DNA of 64,000 nucleotides from Niabella beijingensis. Lineage in GTDB: Bacteria > Bacteroidota > Bacteroidia > Chitinophagales > Chitinophagaceae. The notes beneath the pieces were generated by a model. That model did not search any database and was not told the origin of the DNA. It saw only the letters and a program-made list of their open reading frames with translations. Below, in pieces: positions 29,678-40,367 of this stretch (positions are counted from its first letter, which is position 1; every line of letters starts with the position of its first letter). A program made the translations under genes and the position numbers. The stretch spans positions 1,612,001 through 1,676,000 of the forward strand of contig NZ_JAIQDI010000001.1 of NCBI RefSeq assembly GCF_020034665.1, read 5' to 3'.

Positions 29678-32600
29678 TTAAAAAGTAAGATTTAATCCGA
29701 AAGAGAGCGACCGGGTTTGCGGATATATTTCGCCGGTATTTTGATAGCCGCCAAAGTCCGGATCTGAAGCTACCATGGTTTCGGGGTCCAGGGATTTGGG
29801 AAGCCCGGTAAATAATATGATGTTATCCCCCGAAACATATACCCGCAGATTGCTCACCTTAAACCGTTTCAGCAGTTCCCGTGGCAATGTATAGCCAATC
29901 TGAGCATTTCGAAGCCTTAAATAACCGGCCTGCAATACATAGCGACTTTGGATTTGCCGGTTTTTAGTTGTCTCTGCTGTAAAATAGGGCTTTGCAAAAT
30001 AGGCATTGGTATTGGGTCCAAGGAAACTGGTTTCATCGGCGGGACGCCAATAGTCCAGATTGTAGGAGTTTTTAAATATACCTGAAGAACCCCAGGCGGA
30101 GGTCAGGCCCCAAAATAAGGCGGAACTGGCATCCGGATAATAATCCTGTTTGCCAACACCCTGCCAGAACATTGAAAAATCAAGCTGTCCCCAATTTACA
30201 CCACCGGTGATACCGATGTTGTATCGCGGCTGGTTGTTGCCGATCACCACCAGGTCGCCATGGTCATTCAGTGATCGCTGCCCATCATTAATAATGCCAT
30301 CACCATTTACATCTTTATACTTCATATCGCCCGGGCCCCAGGCACTAAAATATTTAGATTGATCCGCCATGGCTTCTCCCTGAGTTTGTATCAATCCATC
30401 GCTCACAAATCCCCAGATTTCGCCCACATATTTGCCGGCATACCAGGTGTCTATCAGTCCTTTCCCATTCAGGTATTGGAGCACTTTCGACCGGCTGTCG
30501 CCCAGGCTTAGCCCCACATTGTATCCCAACCGCGGCGAAAGCTGATCCCTCCAGTTAAGCACCAGTTCATAACCTTTTGTGCCCATCGAAGCATTATTGA
30601 CAAGCGGGGGCGTTGCGCCCAGCTGGTAGGGCAGGGCAATGGCCGGACCTACCATATCGGAAGTAACCCGGTTGTACCAGTCAAAAGTAAGGCTCAACCG
30701 GTTATTTAAAAATGCGGCATCAATGCCCGCGTTAAAGGAGGTAATGGTTTCCCAGGTAAGCGTGTTACTGATCAGCAGCGGTACATTGGCAAAAGGCGGC
30801 CGCTCGCCGTCGATGATCCAGTTTACCTGGTTGCCCGTAGGTATGGTAGCCAGGTAGCGGTAGTTGATTGCATTTTGCCCCCCCGCATTAATTATGTTCT
30901 GATTTCCAAGAGCACCATAGGAAACCCGGAGTTTGAGGTTATTAACAACCTGTTGAATTGGTGCCCAAAACTTTTCCTTGGAAATGGCATAGCCAACTGC
31001 ACCGGACGGAAAAAAGCCCCATCGGCGCCCTGGTGCAAACCGCGAAGACCCGTTGTACCGCGCACTGAATTCAATGAGATACTTTTCGTCGAAATTATAA
31101 TTGAACCGGCCAAAAACACCCTGTGTGGCCCAGTGGTACATTTGATCACTTACCACCCGCGGGCCTAATGAGGTACTGATCGATGGCACATCATCATTGA
31201 TGAGGATCGATCCGGAACCACTAAGGCCGGTATAATACCGGTACTCCTGTTCATAGCCTACCATTGCCTTTATATAATGCCGGTCGAGCTTTGTTTCATA
31301 GGCGCTGGTACCATTAATCATCGTATAAATATTCTGGGAAAATACCGAACTGTATCCCGACACAGGTTTTCCTACATTGCCAAACTCACCCGTCCCCAGC
31401 TCAACCATTACCGGCCTGGGATTGGAAGTGCTTCTATTACTTTGATTGTTATAATTGTAGGAGAAATTGGTTTTCCATCCCTTAATAGGTTCCAGTTCAC
31501 CACCCAGGGTAAGGAAGAAATCATTTGCAAATCCATTATCCCGCCCCGTGCTCTGCAGGTACCGCACCAAGGGGTTTTGTACCGTGCCATTGATATTATA
31601 AAACGGCATCATCGGGGCAAAAGTGAGCATCCCATTAAACACGTGCTCACGTCCTACCGTGGTATAACCAATGGGAAAATCGGTTTTTCCGACTGCATAT
31701 TTTACACTGGAATTGAATTTGAGCCAGGAAGTTAATGTGGTATTGTAATTACCGAGAAAATTATAGCGCTTATAACTGTCGTTTCCCCATTGATAAAGCC
31801 CGTTTTGTTCTATATAACCGCCGCCGATATAGTATTGATTTTTTTCATTTCCTCCAGAGACATTTATATTGTGTTTCTGGCTGAAGGAATTATCCCGCAT
31901 TAAGATGCGCGGCCAGTCGTTATTAGCATTCCCTTCACGCCGTCCGGCCCAAATATTTTCAATTGGCCTTTCCGGGTCATACTCGGTAAGATACGTGCCA
32001 TCGAGGTAACCTCTGATGCGTTGCATTTGTTCATCGCTATACACCGCCGTTATCTTGGCGTTTGCAGCAGCCTGGTTATAAGCGGTAGCCCATGTCCAGG
32101 AGTCTACAAAGCTGGGCAACCGCGCCGGGCTGTTGAACGACAGGTTGTTTGTGTATTGAATATTAGCGCCGCCGTCTTTGCTTCCCTTTTTGGTGGTGAT
32201 TAAAATAACCCCGAACGGTGCCCGTGAGCCATACACCGCCGATGCCGAGGCATCTTTTAGCACAGATACGCTTTCAATAGATTCCGGATCCACATTATTT
32301 ACATTCATCTCTACACCATCCACCAGGATCAATGGTGAAGAATTTCCCTGGATGGATCCCATACCTCTTATGTTCCAGTTACTGGCGGCACCCGGTTCGC
32401 CACCGCGCATATTCATAGTGATATTGAGGTTGGGTGAGGCCCCTTTAATCAAATTCGCAACATTATTTGCCGCACGGTTTTTAAGCCGGTCGCCCGAAAT
32501 CACATCCACAGCACCTGTAAGGTTACTTTTTTTCTGTGTTCCATAGCCCACAACGATGACTTCGTCCATTGCATTTTTTGACACTTTCATCGTAGCATCC

Positions 32601-32890
32601 ACCGTTGCGGAGGCGCCCACCTCCAGCCGTAAGGTATCCATCCCTATATACGTAAATACAAGCCACTTCCCGGGGCTAGCCGAAATGGTATACCGGCCGT
32701 TCTGATCCGAAAGAGCGGCATCGGTGGCGCCCTCCACATTTACGGTAACGCCCTCTAAAAGGGTATTGCTTCCTTCCTGTGTGATCTGACCCGTAATCGT
32801 TTTTGTTTGTGCATTCAGTTCCAAACGGGATGCGCCCGCAAACAAAAACCAAAGAAGCAGACACAGGTACAAAAGATGTTCTTTTTTCAT
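29678..32890 (-). CDS. SusC/RagA-family TonB-linked outer-membrane transporter (pair A)
   Basis: A 1070-residue transporter counted from the ATG at 32890 (a TTG at 32899 is in frame but not preferred). Signal peptide about 1-28, a carboxypeptidase-like domain (about 30-110), the SusC signature DEVIVVGYGTQKK, a plug and a large barrel ending in LSFGLNLTF. It imports the ligand captured by the downstream SusD partner. Its first 130 codons and the untranslated leader resemble those of the second SusC gene, whereas the barrel is divergent, suggesting different ligands. Confidence 0.96.
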   Translation of the reverse strand: MKKEHLLYLCLLLWFLFAGASRLELNAQTKTITGQITQEGSNTLLEGVTVNVEGATDAALSDQNGRYTISASPGKWLVFTYIGMDTLRLEVGASATVDATMKVSKNAMDEVIVVGYGTQKKSNLTGAVDVISGDRLKNRAANNVANLIKGASPNLNITMNMRGGEPGAASNWNIRGMGSIQGNSSPLILVDGVEMNVNNVDPESIESVSVLKDASASAVYGSRAPFGVILITTKKGSKDGGANIQYTNNLSFNSPARLPSFVDSWTWATAYNQAAANAKITAVYSDEQMQRIRGYLDGTYLTEYDPERPIENIWAGRREGNANNDWPRILMRDNSFSQKHNINVSGGNEKNQYYIGGGYIEQNGLYQWGNDSYKRYNFLGNYNTTLTSWLKFNSSVKYAVGKTDFPIGYTTVGREHVFNGMLTFAPMMPFYNINGTVQNPLVRYLQSTGRDNGFANDFFLTLGGELEPIKGWKTNFSYNYNNQSNRSTSNPRPVMVELGTGEFGNVGKPVSGYSSVFSQNIYTMINGTSAYETKLDRHYIKAMVGYEQEYRYYTGLSGSGSILINDDVPSISTSLGPRVVSDQMYHWATQGVFGRFNYNFDEKYLIEFSARYNGSSRFAPGRRWGFFPSGAVGYAISKEKFWAPIQQVVNNLKLRVSYGALGNQNIINAGGQNAINYRYLATIPTGNQVNWIIDGERPPFANVPLLISNTLTWETITSFNAGIDAAFLNNRLSLTFDWYNRVTSDMVGPAIALPYQLGATPPLVNNASMGTKGYELVLNWRDQLSPRLGYNVGLSLGDSRSKVLQYLNGKGLIDTWYAGKYVGEIWGFVSDGLIQTQGEAMADQSKYFSAWGPGDMKYKDVNGDGIINDGQRSLNDHGDLVVIGNNQPRYNIGITGGVNWGQLDFSMFWQGVGKQDYYPDASSALFWGLTSAWGSSGIFKNSYNLDYWRPADETSFLGPNTNAYFAKPYFTAETTKNRQIQSRYVLQAGYLRLRNAQIGYTLPRELLKRFKVSNLRVYVSGDNIILFTGLPKSLDPETMVASDPDFGGYQNTGEIYPQTRSLSFGLNLTF

Positions 32891-32914
32891 TTGTAACAAG
32901 TTTTTCGTTTAGTA
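32761..32914 (-). repeat. 5' segment shared with the second susC gene (copy A)
   Basis: The leader CATTTGTAACAAG and the signal/early coding region of this susC match 37914-38066 at roughly four of five positions by eye, including non-coding bases just before the ATG. Similarity fades after the DEV(I/V)VVGYG motif. Confidence 0.6.
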
Positions 32915-32936
32915 TTTATAAGCGCTCCGGTAATCG

Positions 32937-32953
32937 CCCTGAAAACTTCAGGG
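32937..32953 (-). promoter_or_regulatory. Intercistronic hairpin between susD (pair B) and susC (pair A)
   Basis: A perfect 7-bp stem (CCCTGAA / TTCAGGG) with a 3-nt loop lies in the 179-bp gap between the two pairs. No T-run follows, so it is not an intrinsic terminator. It could stabilise or process the long transcript. Confidence 0.3.
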
Positions 32954-33069
32954 TGACCGGTTATTTCAGAAGGATTCACCGAACGATTCTCCAAAGCCAT
33001 GTCTGAAAAACCGCTGCATGATCCATTATTAATCCGCTAACCTCGCCCCGGATACCCGCATAAAACAGA

Positions 33070-34911
33070 TTAATCAATTGTTTCCTTTGGCGGCTGGTTC
33101 CGTCCGGCTCCCACATACCCTTTATTCTGATTGATGATTCCCTGGGAGTTGGCATCAATTACTGTTTGAGGCACCGGCCACAGTACATGATAGGGGCTCA
33201 GTGTGAATTCATCCCCCGCAACTGTTTTGACCCCCTTGTTAAAGAATTCTGTTTTTTCTATCATCCGGTCATACCAGAAATTCGTCTCTGAAAAATTCTG
33301 CAGGGTATATACTTTACCGTTATAGGCCGCTTTGCCGGTTTTTGCAAAAATGAATGCGATCCTTGTCAGCTCACATTTCCGGGGCTCCTCATAAAAAAGT
33401 TCCCTTGCCCGCTCATCCAGAATGGTTCCGATATTCAGCGCGCCGGCATCGGTATAGGAGGCTGCGCCGGCACGGGTCCTTACGGCATTTATATCGGCCA
33501 GGGCCAATGCATTCTCCCCTTTCCAGTAATGGGCCTCTGCGCGCAGCAGGTAGGTTTCTGCCAGCCGGAAAATATACCAGTCCGTATTGCCTCCGCGGGG
33601 TTGTACCCGTATGGGATCCGGAATAAACAATTTGTAATGGGGCCATCCGCCGCACCAGTTACGAATGGAATCTTTTGTTAATACACGTCCCTGATCATCT
33701 TTGAGCTGCAAATGCTTTCCATAATAGGGATCTTTACCCTTTAGCTGCGGGTTATTATAGACCAGGTCTTCCATCCGCATCCAGTTGCCCGGAGCATGCC
33801 GCAGATCATTGGGGTCATCCCATATCATGCGGGTACTGTAATTGGTACCCCTGCCCTTGTTTACACCACCACCCACCTGTTCTACCTGCGGGATCTCCAG
33901 GCCATTTACCTTGGAGCATCCGGGATTGCCGTTCGGGGTCATAATAGCATTGGTAGTATTTCCCCAGTTGGGCGTAAAAATATACATCGACGTCATGCCA
34001 TTGGCTATATTGCCCGGCATCCCGTACCGGTCGATCACCGAAAATATTTCTTCCTTATTAGCTGGACTTGTTTTGTTCAAAGGCCGGTGCAGATCCCATA
34101 TTACATTCTTTGCCGGGTCATTGGCATCCGTTCCAAACCGGGTAGTCATAAGACTATAATTACCACTAATAACTTTTGTAGCCGCTTCGACGGCAGCGTC
34201 AAACTCACCAAGCGCCAGACATACTTTTGCAAGCAGGTGATAACAGGCCGCGCGGGAAATTTTTCCCTTATCAATGGTTTCCGGAACCCATTGTGTGGCA
34301 AATACCAGGTCGGTTCTGAGTCGCTTCAGGATCGCTTCCCTGCTTGTGGAATAAAAGTCAAGCTGCGGTGCGGTTATCTGCTTTGAGATCCAGGGCACAT
34401 CCCCAAAGCGGTTTACCAGCAGGTAATACCAGAAGGCGCGGTGAAAATAAGCTGTTCCCAGAACGGCATTTTTTTCATTATCGCTGGCATAAACGGGTTT
34501 GTCGATATTATAAATAACAAGGGAGGCGCTTTTTACAGCATCGTATGCTTTGTTCCAGCAATCGCCGATGCGGTTGTAGCTCGGGTCGTTCAGCACACCA
34601 TCAGGGATCACCAGACGGTTCATGTCCCTGCTGGGAAAGGTTTTATCCGTTGTACCATCTATCATCGATTCAGTAAACAAATATTCAGTAAACATAGCAG
34701 GTGCAAAAGTGCCGTCCATATAATGGTCCCGGATGTTCCTGGTGCTGGAGGCCAGCACGGCATACATGGCTTTTGCATCCACCAGGGTTGCGTCAGGAGT
34801 GCTGACGGATAGCGGATTCGGACGTAGAAAATCTCTTTTACAGCCCGGTGCCATACAGATTGCTGTAAATAAAAGTGCTGCTCCTTTTATATATATTAAT
34901 AACCGATTCAT
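33070..34911 (-). CDS. SusD/RagB-family glycan-binding lipoprotein (pair B)
   Basis: A 613-residue lipoprotein with signal and lipobox APGC (cysteine about 24), a TPR-like helical body and the C-terminal SusD domain ([21 protein letters not shown] segment, then [11 protein letters not shown]). It starts 21 bp after the stop of its SusC partner. It is only distantly similar to the other SusD of the locus, so the two pairs probably take different glycans or different breakdown products. Confidence 0.95.
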   Translation of the reverse strand: MNRLLIYIKGAALLFTAICMAPGCKRDFLRPNPLSVSTPDATLVDAKAMYAVLASSTRNIRDHYMDGTFAPAMFTEYLFTESMIDGTTDKTFPSRDMNRLVIPDGVLNDPSYNRIGDCWNKAYDAVKSASLVIYNIDKPVYASDNEKNAVLGTAYFHRAFWYYLLVNRFGDVPWISKQITAPQLDFYSTSREAILKRLRTDLVFATQWVPETIDKGKISRAACYHLLAKVCLALGEFDAAVEAATKVISGNYSLMTTRFGTDANDPAKNVIWDLHRPLNKTSPANKEEIFSVIDRYGMPGNIANGMTSMYIFTPNWGNTTNAIMTPNGNPGCSKVNGLEIPQVEQVGGGVNKGRGTNYSTRMIWDDPNDLRHAPGNWMRMEDLVYNNPQLKGKDPYYGKHLQLKDDQGRVLTKDSIRNWCGGWPHYKLFIPDPIRVQPRGGNTDWYIFRLAETYLLRAEAHYWKGENALALADINAVRTRAGAASYTDAGALNIGTILDERARELFYEEPRKCELTRIAFIFAKTGKAAYNGKVYTLQNFSETNFWYDRMIEKTEFFNKGVKTVAGDEFTLSPYHVLWPVPQTVIDANSQGIINQNKGYVGAGRNQPPKETID

Positions 34912-34932
34912 AATAAAATCATTTTAATTTTT

Positions 34933-37900
34933 CTATAATGAAAGATTCAAACCAAACGTTACATAGGAAGGCGCCGGCCCGATGTACTCGGGATCCCAGA
35001 ATACATAGTTCTTTGTCCATACGGCCACATTCCTGGCTGATACGTTGAATCTTAACTGCGATATTTTGGCGCGTTCGAGCAGCTTTTTAGGCACGGTATA
35101 TCCCAGGGAAATATTATCGAGCCGTATAAACGAGATATTCTGCCATACGTCGAATGTAACGCCCCCTACATTTGAATTGAGGCGGGCAAAATCATCGCGC
35201 GGGTGTTCCGGTGTCCAATAAGGGATCTTAAATGAATTGTACCGTTCCAGTGTAATGGAATAGCTGTGTTTTGCCTCATTGAACAATCGTTTATGTCCCC
35301 AGTAGGAATAGGCCGAAAATGAGAAATCAAAATTCTTAAACAACTGGAATTCGTTCCGTAAAGAGAACCGGAAACGGGGTTCGGTATTTCCCATGAATTG
35401 CTTATCATCATTGGTAAATGCATAATCCTTATTTACATCTTCCAGCTTCATATCGCCGGGTGAGAGCTTATATTTCGCGGCCTCTGCTTCTTCTCCTTCC
35501 TGCCAAACACCGATCACTTTAAAACCCCAGATCGCGTCAATGGCATGCCCTATAAACCATTTATTCAGCAGATCATCCGATTCCCGCTGTCCCACAATAT
35601 TACCCTGCGCGTCCAGCACATTTGTTTTATTGCCGTACAATGCAACAATTTTATTCCGGTTCAATGAGAAATTGAAGGTCGTATTCCAGGAAAAATTATT
35701 CTTTATAATGTTTTTTGACTGCAGGCTGATCTCAAAACCCTTGTTATTCACCTGTCCCAGGTTGGAGGGCACCGATACATACCCCGTAACTGATGGGAGT
35801 GCGCGGTTTACCAGTAAATTATTGGTCATCATGGAATATCCTTCAATGCTCCCGCTGATCCGCTGGTCAAACAGGCTGAAATCCAATCCCACATTGAGCG
35901 ATCGGGTGCGCTCCCATTGCAGGAATGCATTTCCCATGGTGTTCGGATACAAATAGGACTCCTGGTATGGGTTGCCACTGGCGTCTACATAAGTGATCAG
36001 CCCGTTGCTTAATGTGGGTAGCGCATCGTAGATGCCAACAGAACGGTTACCCGTTTCACCCCAGGATACCCGCAGCTTTCCATAATTGAGCCAGGATGTT
36101 TTCATAAAAGGCTCATCGGAAAATACATAGCCCAGGGCTACTGAAGGAAAAGTAGCCCGCGGATTGTTGATACCAAACGCTGAATAACCGTCCCGGCGAA
36201 CCGTTCCCGTGATCATATAACGTGACTTAAAGGAATAAAACAAACGGGCCATATAAGCATCTCCCGTGCTGTACGTGTCGGCACTGGTCAGTTTTGTTAT
36301 AGTAGCAGCCCCCATATCATGATAGCCCAACACATCGCTCGGTGCAAATCCCCGTCCATCCATCGATTGCTGCCAGGTTTGGTATTTCTCTGCATTTGCC
36401 AGTAATGTTACATCAAACTGATGGATATTATTAATGGTACGGCTCCACTTTAACAGGTTATCTACCTGCCAGTTAAATGCGCTGGAAGTATTACGGACCG
36501 CGATCCCGCCCTGCACCTTGTACTCCGGGTGCTGCGACATATTGTGCAAGTAAAGCTCGTTATTGGTGAACCGTGGTGAATAGTATACTTCATAGGAGAT
36601 CCCTAACGGAAGCGATAGTTTGGCGAACAGCGTATTGTCGAGCGATTTATAGGTATAGGACCGCTCGGTGTAATACCGGTCAATCAATGGGTGCCGGTTG
36701 GCTACTGCATCGTCGATGGGATAAATCTTGTAGGTTCCATCCGGGTTGGTAGGCTGTCCCCAGGGCGAGATACCATCATATTGCCCCCATGCAACAGGTG
36801 CACCGCTTTCATCCCTTACAGAAAACATAGAATTGATCCCTACCATTAAAAAATCAGTAACATTTGCATTGAGTCGCAGCCGGCTCCGGTATATCGAATA
36901 GTCATCCCCAACTACAGCGCCTTCATTCTTATCATGACCTACGGACCAGTAATAATTGACCCGGTTTGATTTACCAGAGAGGTTGGCATTATAGCTCTGT
37001 TGCGAGCCCGTTCTGAAAACCATATCCTTCCAATCCGTACTTTGTCCTTTGACATAGTTTTCCCGTTCCACCTGTGACATGCCCAGGCGGCGGAGCCAGA
37101 TATCGGTAGGGTCTCCCTGTGCATTGTCAAAAGCCAGCCAGTCTGCCAATGTAACACCGGCAGGAAGTTTATTGGGGTCTTCGAACGCATAGGCCGGTGC
37201 CGTTCTGTTACCGCTTTTTAATACATCTGATCGCCAGTTAATAAATTCATAAGGACCGTACACGTCTTCCGAACGGAAAAGATTCACAATACCTCTTGTA
37301 ATATTGACACCGATCCTTGGTTTCTCGGTACGGCCGGTCCGGGTATTTATAATGATAACACCATTTGCAGATTTGGCACCAAAAACGGCGGCGGAGCTGG
37401 CATCTTTTAACACATCCATTGATTCGATATCAGTCGGGTTAATGTCGGCAAGATCTCCATTATAAATGACCCCATCCAATACGATGAGCGGGTCTGTGCT
37501 GGCTTTTAGTGTGCGGCGTCCCCGTATTTCAATACTACCGCCGCCTTTGGCGGTTGTTGTTAATCCGATATTGAGTCCGGGCACATTACCCCGCATCAGC
37601 TCCTGGATATTCTTCGGATTTTCAATCTCCAGCTTTGCGGTCTTTATGGTGCTTACAGACCCTGTCAGGTCCCTCTTCCGCATGGTTCCATACCCTACCA
37701 CCACTACTTCATCCATTGAACCTTTTGATAATTTCATAACAACATCCATTGTTGCCGACGCGCCTGCTTCCATCCGTACCGTATCCATCCCTACATAGGT
37801 AAATACCAATACCTCCGAAGGCCTGACCGCAATAGCATACCGCCCGTTCTTATCAGAAACGGCGTTATCAGTGGCCCCTTCCACAGTTACAGTAACACCT

Positions 37901-38037
37901 TCCAGGGGGGCATTACTCCCTTCCTGGGTGATTTTTCCCTTAATCGATTTTGTTTGTGCATGCAGTTGGAAATGGGTCGCGCCTGCAAACAAAAACCCAA
38001 AAAGCAGGCACAGGTACAAAAGGTTTCTTTTTTTCAT
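34933..38037 (-). CDS. SusC/RagA-family TonB-linked outer-membrane transporter (pair B)
   Basis: A 1034-residue transporter counted from the ATG at 38037 (a TTG at 38046 is the upstream alternative). Signal peptide about 1-28, carboxypeptidase-like domain (about 30-110), SusC signature DEVVVVGYGTMRKRDLTG, plug domain, and a barrel ending in VTFGLNLSL. It pairs with the SusD gene 21 bp downstream. The shared 5' segment with the other susC points to partial duplication or recombination. Confidence 0.96.
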   Translation of the reverse strand: MKKRNLLYLCLLFGFLFAGATHFQLHAQTKSIKGKITQEGSNAPLEGVTVTVEGATDNAVSDKNGRYAIAVRPSEVLVFTYVGMDTVRMEAGASATMDVVMKLSKGSMDEVVVVGYGTMRKRDLTGSVSTIKTAKLEIENPKNIQELMRGNVPGLNIGLTTTAKGGGSIEIRGRRTLKASTDPLIVLDGVIYNGDLADINPTDIESMDVLKDASSAAVFGAKSANGVIIINTRTGRTEKPRIGVNITRGIVNLFRSEDVYGPYEFINWRSDVLKSGNRTAPAYAFEDPNKLPAGVTLADWLAFDNAQGDPTDIWLRRLGMSQVERENYVKGQSTDWKDMVFRTGSQQSYNANLSGKSNRVNYYWSVGHDKNEGAVVGDDYSIYRSRLRLNANVTDFLMVGINSMFSVRDESGAPVAWGQYDGISPWGQPTNPDGTYKIYPIDDAVANRHPLIDRYYTERSYTYKSLDNTLFAKLSLPLGISYEVYYSPRFTNNELYLHNMSQHPEYKVQGGIAVRNTSSAFNWQVDNLLKWSRTINNIHQFDVTLLANAEKYQTWQQSMDGRGFAPSDVLGYHDMGAATITKLTSADTYSTGDAYMARLFYSFKSRYMITGTVRRDGYSAFGINNPRATFPSVALGYVFSDEPFMKTSWLNYGKLRVSWGETGNRSVGIYDALPTLSNGLITYVDASGNPYQESYLYPNTMGNAFLQWERTRSLNVGLDFSLFDQRISGSIEGYSMMTNNLLVNRALPSVTGYVSVPSNLGQVNNKGFEISLQSKNIIKNNFSWNTTFNFSLNRNKIVALYGNKTNVLDAQGNIVGQRESDDLLNKWFIGHAIDAIWGFKVIGVWQEGEEAEAAKYKLSPGDMKLEDVNKDYAFTNDDKQFMGNTEPRFRFSLRNEFQLFKNFDFSFSAYSYWGHKRLFNEAKHSYSITLERYNSFKIPYWTPEHPRDDFARLNSNVGGVTFDVWQNISFIRLDNISLGYTVPKKLLERAKISQLRFNVSARNVAVWTKNYVFWDPEYIGPAPSYVTFGLNLSL

Positions 38038-38066
38038 TTGTAACAAGTTTTTTCGTTTAATATTCG
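37914..38066 (-). repeat. 5' segment shared with the first susC gene (copy B)
   Basis: Counterpart of 32761-32914. The block CATTTGTAACAAGTTTTTT followed by CGTTTA lies outside the coding region and is kept in both copies, so selection on the protein alone does not explain it. Confidence 0.6.
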
Positions 38067-38174
38067 TTAGTTTTTTGGTCCTCCGCCGGCAACAGCGCCA
38101 ACTGTCTATGGGTCCGCATCATTATTTGTGCATTACTACCGGATAATTGCAACAACCCGGTGTCGTCCCTGATC

Positions 38175-39479
38175 CTACCTGATCATCTTAAGGTTGGTAT
38201 CAAAATCCGTGTAGTGATAGTAGTTCCCTGCCATCCAGAAAAGAACCGGCGTACGGCCCCGGCCCCTGCTTACCGCGTAGGGACGTATGTTATCCACCAC
38301 AGAACGGCTGGTAACAGAAATCCGTTGTGCTGCAGCTTCCGCTTTTAATGCTTCTATTTCAAACTTTCCGTTTATTTGCCGGGACAGATATATGTTTCCG
38401 GGGTTATCGTGATCGAGTACGATACCTCCCGAATAATGGGCTTCCAGTAATTTTTTTCCCGGTTTGATTATGGTCATATAAGGCCCCGCATCCGCGATCT
38501 TTTTTGTATTCCATTGATGTCCGTCCCATCGGGCATAGTAATACTGGTGCCTTGTTTCGGAAGGGTACCTTGCATAGGTAACCACCGGTCTGTTTGCAGC
38601 ATCCAGCGCGATATCCCATATCCAGCTCCGTGCCTTTCCCGCTGCCGGATCATATACTTTATCAACATCCCTGATCAGCACAGGCAGGTCTTTCAGCGTT
38701 CCGATTTTTTTTCCGTTTGTCTGAAAAAAAGCCCCCTTTTCATAATACATGTGATGTACCGAGATATCGGCGCCTTGTTTGGGATGCCCGTTCGTAAATA
38801 AGAAATCGATCCTCGATTTGTTATCGGTTGCATATTTTACGTACTGGGGTGTATTACGACCACTGTTGTCCAGAAGGTTCGCTTTCTTGCTCCAGGTAGC
38901 GCCGTAGTCATCACTGTAAATACAATAAATACCCGTTTCGCCCCAGGGCTGATTTATGCCGTTCTTCCGGCGAACGATATTCCTTCCAAAAAGATAGATC
39001 CGGTTGTGCTCATCCCGCAGCATAACGGGATTCATGTAGCAATAAAAATTAGCCGAATCTTTCTTCAGGATCACCCGTTCCTCTTCCCACGATGTGATAT
39101 CCTCCGGGTTCACCGTTTTACGCATAAAGATGTCGCCGTTGTGATGACAGTAAAATGTGAGCAGCCTGTGATCGGGCAGGAATAAAAAGGAAGGAACATC
39201 GTGATCATCTTTCTGCAGCTTTTCATGTAGTGTATATTCCTGCATTTTATTGGTGCGCAGCTCCAGTGACCGCACCATTACATCTCCTTCACTATTGATA
39301 TATCCAAAATACACCGCCTCCTTTTTTTCCTTGTGATATACCGCACGGGGGTCCGAAAACCAACACCAGGCGGCATCTTCCGCTGCTACCGTACTGGTCC
39401 GGGTATCCATCTCCTGTGCCCATGCAGATCCGGTTACAGAAAGCAGCGCCAGCAAAAAGACAAATAGACGACACTTCAT
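38175..39479 (-). CDS. Secreted BNR-repeat beta-propeller protein (BNR_4 type)
   Basis: A 434-residue exported protein counted from the ATG at 39479 (MKCRLFVFLL..., signal about 1-21); an upstream in-frame start at 39533 would prevent export. The body is a beta-propeller with AAWCWFSDPRA near the N-terminus and one clear Asp-box, SDDYGATW. BNR_4 proteins include polysaccharide lyases acting on ulvan-like glycans and uncharacterised hydrolases; sialidases have a related fold. It is the only candidate glycan-cleaving propeller of the locus. It lies between the NagB-like gene and susC. Confidence 0.82.
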   Translation of the reverse strand: MKCRLFVFLLALLSVTGSAWAQEMDTRTSTVAAEDAAWCWFSDPRAVYHKEKKEAVYFGYINSEGDVMVRSLELRTNKMQEYTLHEKLQKDDHDVPSFLFLPDHRLLTFYCHHNGDIFMRKTVNPEDITSWEEERVILKKDSANFYCYMNPVMLRDEHNRIYLFGRNIVRRKNGINQPWGETGIYCIYSDDYGATWSKKANLLDNSGRNTPQYVKYATDNKSRIDFLFTNGHPKQGADISVHHMYYEKGAFFQTNGKKIGTLKDLPVLIRDVDKVYDPAAGKARSWIWDIALDAANRPVVTYARYPSETRHQYYYARWDGHQWNTKKIADAGPYMTIIKPGKKLLEAHYSGGIVLDHDNPGNIYLSRQINGKFEIEALKAEAAAQRISVTSRSVVDNIRPYAVSRGRGRTPVLFWMAGNYYHYTDFDTNLKMIR

Positions 39480-39532
39480 ATATATAATTATTTGTTGTCT
39501 GTTATCCATCGGCTCATCATTCATCCGCACCA

Positions 39533-40318
39533 TTATTCTTTTGGTTGCAACAATTCGTCATCCAGCAACCGGGCACTTTCTTCATCCAAAAACACAAATG
39601 CATTGCGGTGTGTTCTTAAGATCGTAGAAGGATATAGTGGTGATAATGCTTTATAAAAAGTATTGTATACCGCCTGTGCCTTTGCGGCAGATGGAACAAT
39701 GCAGTACAAACTGGTTCCTTTCATCAATGCCGGAATGGTGAGCGTTAATGCCGTTGCCGGTACTGCTGCCAGTAACTCAAAACAGCCGTCATTCACCTGC
39801 TGCTGCCGGCAAATGCTGTCCAGCGTCACCACTTTGACCGTTTTGCTATCTTCAAAATCTGCAACAGGCGGGTCATTAAAAGCAAGATGCCCGTTCTCTC
39901 CAATACCTAAACATACGATATCGGGTAGGTTTTCCTTTACCAGTTGCGCATACCGGTCACATTCCGCATCCAGATCCGGCGCATTCCCATCTAAATAATA
40001 CACGGACCGAAATGGCTTCCTGGAAAACAACCTGTCTTTTAGAAAATTGCCGAACCCCTGCGGCGCATCGGCCGGCAGTCCCACATACTCATCCATATGA
40101 AAAGCGTTGATCCGTGTCCAGTCAATTTCCTGCAACAACAGGGCCTCCAGAAACTCGTTCTGAGAGGGCGCTGCCGCAAAAATGACACTCACCACTTCCT
40201 GTTGCTGAAGCAGCTGCCCGATCTGCCCGGCTACGGCAACCGCAGCCGCCTCACCCATTGCCTGGCGCGCAGGATATTTTTTTATACGCACTGTACTTTT
40301 TACTTCACCCATTTCCAT
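39533..40318 (-). CDS. nagB: Glucosamine-6-phosphate deaminase-like protein (NagB family)
   Basis: A 261-residue cytoplasmic protein of the NagB/6-phosphogluconolactonase superfamily. FHMDEYVGL carries the catalytic-base aspartate D76, and GIGENGHLAFNDP carries H144. The usual DGH triplet is NGH (N142) and the following glutamate is D149, so two secondary active-site positions differ from E. coli NagB. It may still deaminate glucosamine-6-phosphate or act on a related amino-sugar phosphate. It begins 49 bp after the MFS transporter gene. No sugar kinase is present nearby to supply its substrate. Confidence 0.85.
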   Translation of the reverse strand: MEMGEVKSTVRIKKYPARQAMGEAAAVAVAGQIGQLLQQQEVVSVIFAAAPSQNEFLEALLLQEIDWTRINAFHMDEYVGLPADAPQGFGNFLKDRLFSRKPFRSVYYLDGNAPDLDAECDRYAQLVKENLPDIVCLGIGENGHLAFNDPPVADFEDSKTVKVVTLDSICRQQQVNDGCFELLAAVPATALTLTIPALMKGTSLYCIVPSAAKAQAVYNTFYKALSPLYPSTILRTHRNAFVFLDEESARLLDDELLQPKE

Positions 40319-40367
40319 TTATTTCTTATTAATTGGTTCTATTTTAAATCGTTTCCCACCCTTTAAC

